A stretch of 64,000 nucleotides of DNA from the NCBI GenBank assembly GCA_027923505.1, contig BROI01000014.1, forward strand, positions 1 to 64,000, read 5' to 3'. Positions 62,012 to 64,000 of this stretch are shown here, piece by piece. The DNA comes from Mayamaea pseudoterrestris (taxonomy: Eukaryota; Bacillariophyta; Bacillariophyceae; Sellaphorales; Sellaphoraceae). Numbering within the stretch: the first letter of the stretch is position 1; every line of letters starts with the position of its first letter. A program made the translations under genes and the position numbers. Under the pieces are notes generated by a model that saw only the letters and a program-made list of their open reading frames with translations, was not told the DNA's origin and ran no database searches.

Positions 62012-64000
62012 TCACTTCCCAAACCCAAACAAACCATGCTGCTTCGATCTCTGCTCAGGCTTAGAGCCATGTTCTTGCTTGCTGACTAATTTCTGATAGT
62101 CTTGCTTGAGCGCATCTTGTGTTGCTTTCCTTGGATCTTGACTAATGCCAGAAACACGGCGAGGTGAACTACCACGAATATCAGCACCTGGATCCGTCCA
62201 CAATAAGGGTTGCGCAAGTGGTGTCTCCATCTGTCGTCGGGCAGCCTGTGCATTCACAATCTGTCTCGCCACAAATCCCAGACAAAGAAAGGCAATAAAA
62301 GCAGACTTCCAACCCATTGGCAGCATACGCCCGATGGCACTAGTGGCAGGAGTCCGACCGTGCTCATCCTTCGCGGCGTCAGAACCTCCTCGCGGGCTTT
62401 GTCCCATGTCAAGATTTTTCTTGGGCGAACCTTCGCCGCTAGTGCCTTCGTAAAACTTCTTTCGGCGATCTTCCGCTAGCTTGTAAAACTCGCGACGCTT
62501 CTCTTCTGTCTCTTCATCCTCGCCGCCCATATGGAGCCGGTCGCGCACAGCGTCAAAACCACGTCTCGCCTTTTCGGCGCCCTCGTGCATTAAATTGGCA
62601 GCTTTAGTCTTTGAAGACTCGACGCCTTCTTGAACAACGTTCTTGGCCATATCAGCGCCTTCCTGTGCCTTGGCCCACGCAGCTTCCGATCCTCCTTCCA
62701 CTTGTTCGCCTGTCTCTTGCGCTGCATCTGTCACGTGATCCTTCGCTTCACGGACGTTTAAGTGCGACTGAGCAGCGCCTGTAGCAGCATCGTAACCTTC
62801 GCGTACTTTTGTTTTCGTCGCCTCCATTCCCTGGGATGCAGCGTCCGCAGCTCCATGATAAGCGCTCTTGGCCATGTCGGCAGCGGCATCAACGCCTTCT
62901 TCGCCCTTGTTCTTGATATGTTCGGCAGCGCCAGTAGTAGCATCATATGCCTCGCGTGCCTTGGCCGTTGTCGCGTTTATACCAAGCGCAGCAGCATCCG
63001 CAGTCGTTTCGTAGGCGGACCTGGCCGTTTCGGCAGCAGCATCCATGACTTGTCCGGTCGTGTCCTTCACGATGCCAGCGCCACTTTGAGCAACGTCGGT
63101 GGCCGCCTTGTATCCTTGTTCACTCAAATCTTTGCTTCTTTCCAGCACGTCGCGACCCTTGTCCTTTGCCATATCGACGCTTGCTTCCGCATATTCCTTC
63201 CCTGTCTGTAAAATGTTTTTCCCAGTGTCAGCAGCTGCATGTACTCCATCGCCAGCCTTCTGCTTAGCATTTTCGGCTGCCGATGCGGCAGTCTCGGCCA
63301 CTTCGCGCCCTTTCTCCTTCAACATTTCCGATGTTTCGTAGCCTTTCTCGTTTGCTCCTTCGACAAGATTTTGTGCTTGTTCATTCGTAGCTTGATACAC
63401 ACGACGTCCAGTGTCCGCTGCCGCATTCATGCCTTCCGAAATTTTTTGTTTGCCTAACTCCGCACCGGACTGAGCAGTTTCAGCGGTCAAATCGTATCCC
63501 TCTTTGACTGCGTCTGTCGCTTGCTTCGCCGCTTCGCTACTTTTGACTTTCGTTACATCCAATGCGTCCTTGATAAGCTCCTTTGCTGCACTAAATACGC
63601 CCCATCCAGTTTCGCTCGCCGATTCAACAGCCTGGTTGCCACTGTCAATGGCATTAGCAGCAAGATTTTGCCCCGTCTCTTTCATTGTATCGACTCCTAC
63701 CGCAGCTTTTTCTTTCGCCGCATCGATTGCAGCTTGGCTCTTGTCCTTCGCCGCGTCATATGTCTGTCCAACCATGTCGCCAGCCGCTAAATATCCTTCA
63801 TGCAGCTTGTCTTGCGCTGCACTCGCATGATCCTGAGCCTTTTCGACAACATAGTCTTTTACAGTCTGATAGCCTTCATTTGCCGACTCGCCGGCCGAAT
63901 TGAGAGCGGCATACGCTTTAAACTCTGCCGTATCCTCTGCAAACCTGGTCTCGCCTGTTAATTCTTCGCGACGCTTCGCTACTGTCTCGTCAACAAGGTT
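62012..64000 (-). CDS. Long LEA-like repeat protein with C-terminal membrane helix, 5' end outside window
   Basis: The frame is open from the stop at 62012 to the right edge, so 662 residues are visible and the start lies outside; the ATG at 63773-63775 is internal. The sequence is a string of amphipathic helices of 11-mer character built from AADTGKN, AKDKGRD, AYDATTGAAE, AADMAKSAYHGAADAA and similar units, rich in Ala, Lys, Glu and Thr and free of Cys, Trp-poor. This is the look of group 3 LEA / apolipoprotein-like proteins, which coat membranes or lipid droplets or protect during drying. A membrane helix (WKSAFIAFLCLGFVARQIV) lies about 100 residues from the C-terminus, with a Lys/Gln-rich tail after it. 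Cysteine is nearly absent from the repeats. Confidence 0.65.
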   Translation of the reverse strand, partial: NLVDETVAKRREELTGETRFAEDTAEFKAYAALNSAGESANEGYQTVKDYVVEKAQDHASAAQDKLHEGYLAAGDMVGQTYDAAKDKSQAAIDAAKEKAAVGVDTMKETGQNLAANAIDSGNQAVESASETGWGVFSAAKELIKDALDVTKVKSSEAAKQATDAVKEGYDLTAETAQSGAELGKQKISEGMNAAADTGRRVYQATNEQAQNLVEGANEKGYETSEMLKEKGREVAETAASAAENAKQKAGDGVHAAADTGKNILQTGKEYAEASVDMAKDKGRDVLERSKDLSEQGYKAATDVAQSGAGIVKDTTGQVMDAAAETARSAYETTADAAALGINATTAKAREAYDATTGAAEHIKNKGEEGVDAAADMAKSAYHGAADAASQGMEATKTKVREGYDAATGAAQSHLNVREAKDHVTDAAQETGEQVEGGSEAAWAKAQEGADMAKNVVQEGVESSKTKAANLMHEGAEKARRGFDAVRDRLHMGGEDEETEEKRREFYKLAEDRRKKFYEGTSGEGSPKKNLDMGQSPRGGSDAAKDEHGRTPATSAIGRMLPMGWKSAFIAFLCLGFVARQIVNAQAARRQMETPLAQPLLWTDPGADIRGSSPRRVSGISQDPRKATQDALKQDYQKLVSKQEHGSKPEQRSKQHGLFGFGK

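Noticed and set aside
1-64000. tRNA, rRNA or CRISPR features
   Set aside because: No convincing tRNA box A/B pair, rRNA segment or regularly spaced repeat array seen on either strand by eye; a covariance-model scan would be decisive.

Overview
This is nuclear DNA of a eukaryotic alga, most likely a diatom or close stramenopile. Genes are dense, mostly intron-poor and lie on both strands, and the four introns I can define are short (72-95 bp) with GT-AG ends. Two predicted plastid proteins carry a signal peptide ending in a Ser/Ala-Ala-Phe step, the targeting signature of red-lineage complex plastids. Two genes carry helicase-associated (HA) repeats, a family greatly expanded in diatoms. The retroelements at the left end have protease/integrase text typical of diatom Ty1/copia (CoDi-like) elements.

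Layout. 1-7754: two same-strand Ty1/copia copies. One abuts the other, so a 3,388-bp LTR-gag-pol segment appears twice; pol runs off the left edge. 8063-11378: a 1,658-bp unit, present twice in tandem and almost identical, each with one membrane-anchored sulfotransferase-like gene. 11.5-16.5 kb: a UAA-type nucleotide-sugar/PAPS transporter, a BBE-type FAD oxidase and a GT47 exostosin, each with a break in its reading frame. 16.9-31 kb: bestrophin-like channel, dsRBD-like/DEDD exonuclease, predicted glycosyltransferase, CPBP-like membrane protein, fungal-type cystathionine gamma-synthase, a polyQ tail-anchored protein, a secreted/GPI-like protein and an ASNSD1-like asparagine-synthetase homologue. 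31-40 kb: a small two-exon gene, an old solo LTR, a U-box protein, an SF1 helicase, and a divergent PPR/SEN54 pair. 40.8-46.3 kb: two neighbouring multi-TM proteins with HA repeats, then plastid-targeted ABM monooxygenase and MFS transporter genes. 47-64 kb: a BTB-like protein, a 1,929-residue ankyrin-pseudokinase, a pore-less voltage-sensor-like protein, a LENG8/SAC3 homologue, a dienelactone hydrolase-like protein, and a long LEA-like repeat protein cut by the right edge.

There is no operon logic. Several neighbours could share a pathway: sulfotransferase, UAA transporter, exostosin and glycosyltransferase point to Golgi glycan building and sulfation, and ABM plus MFS are both predicted for the plastid. 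These links are inference. The palindrome TACCGGTA occurs eight times, mostly between genes. All calls come from reading the sequence; no database search was run.
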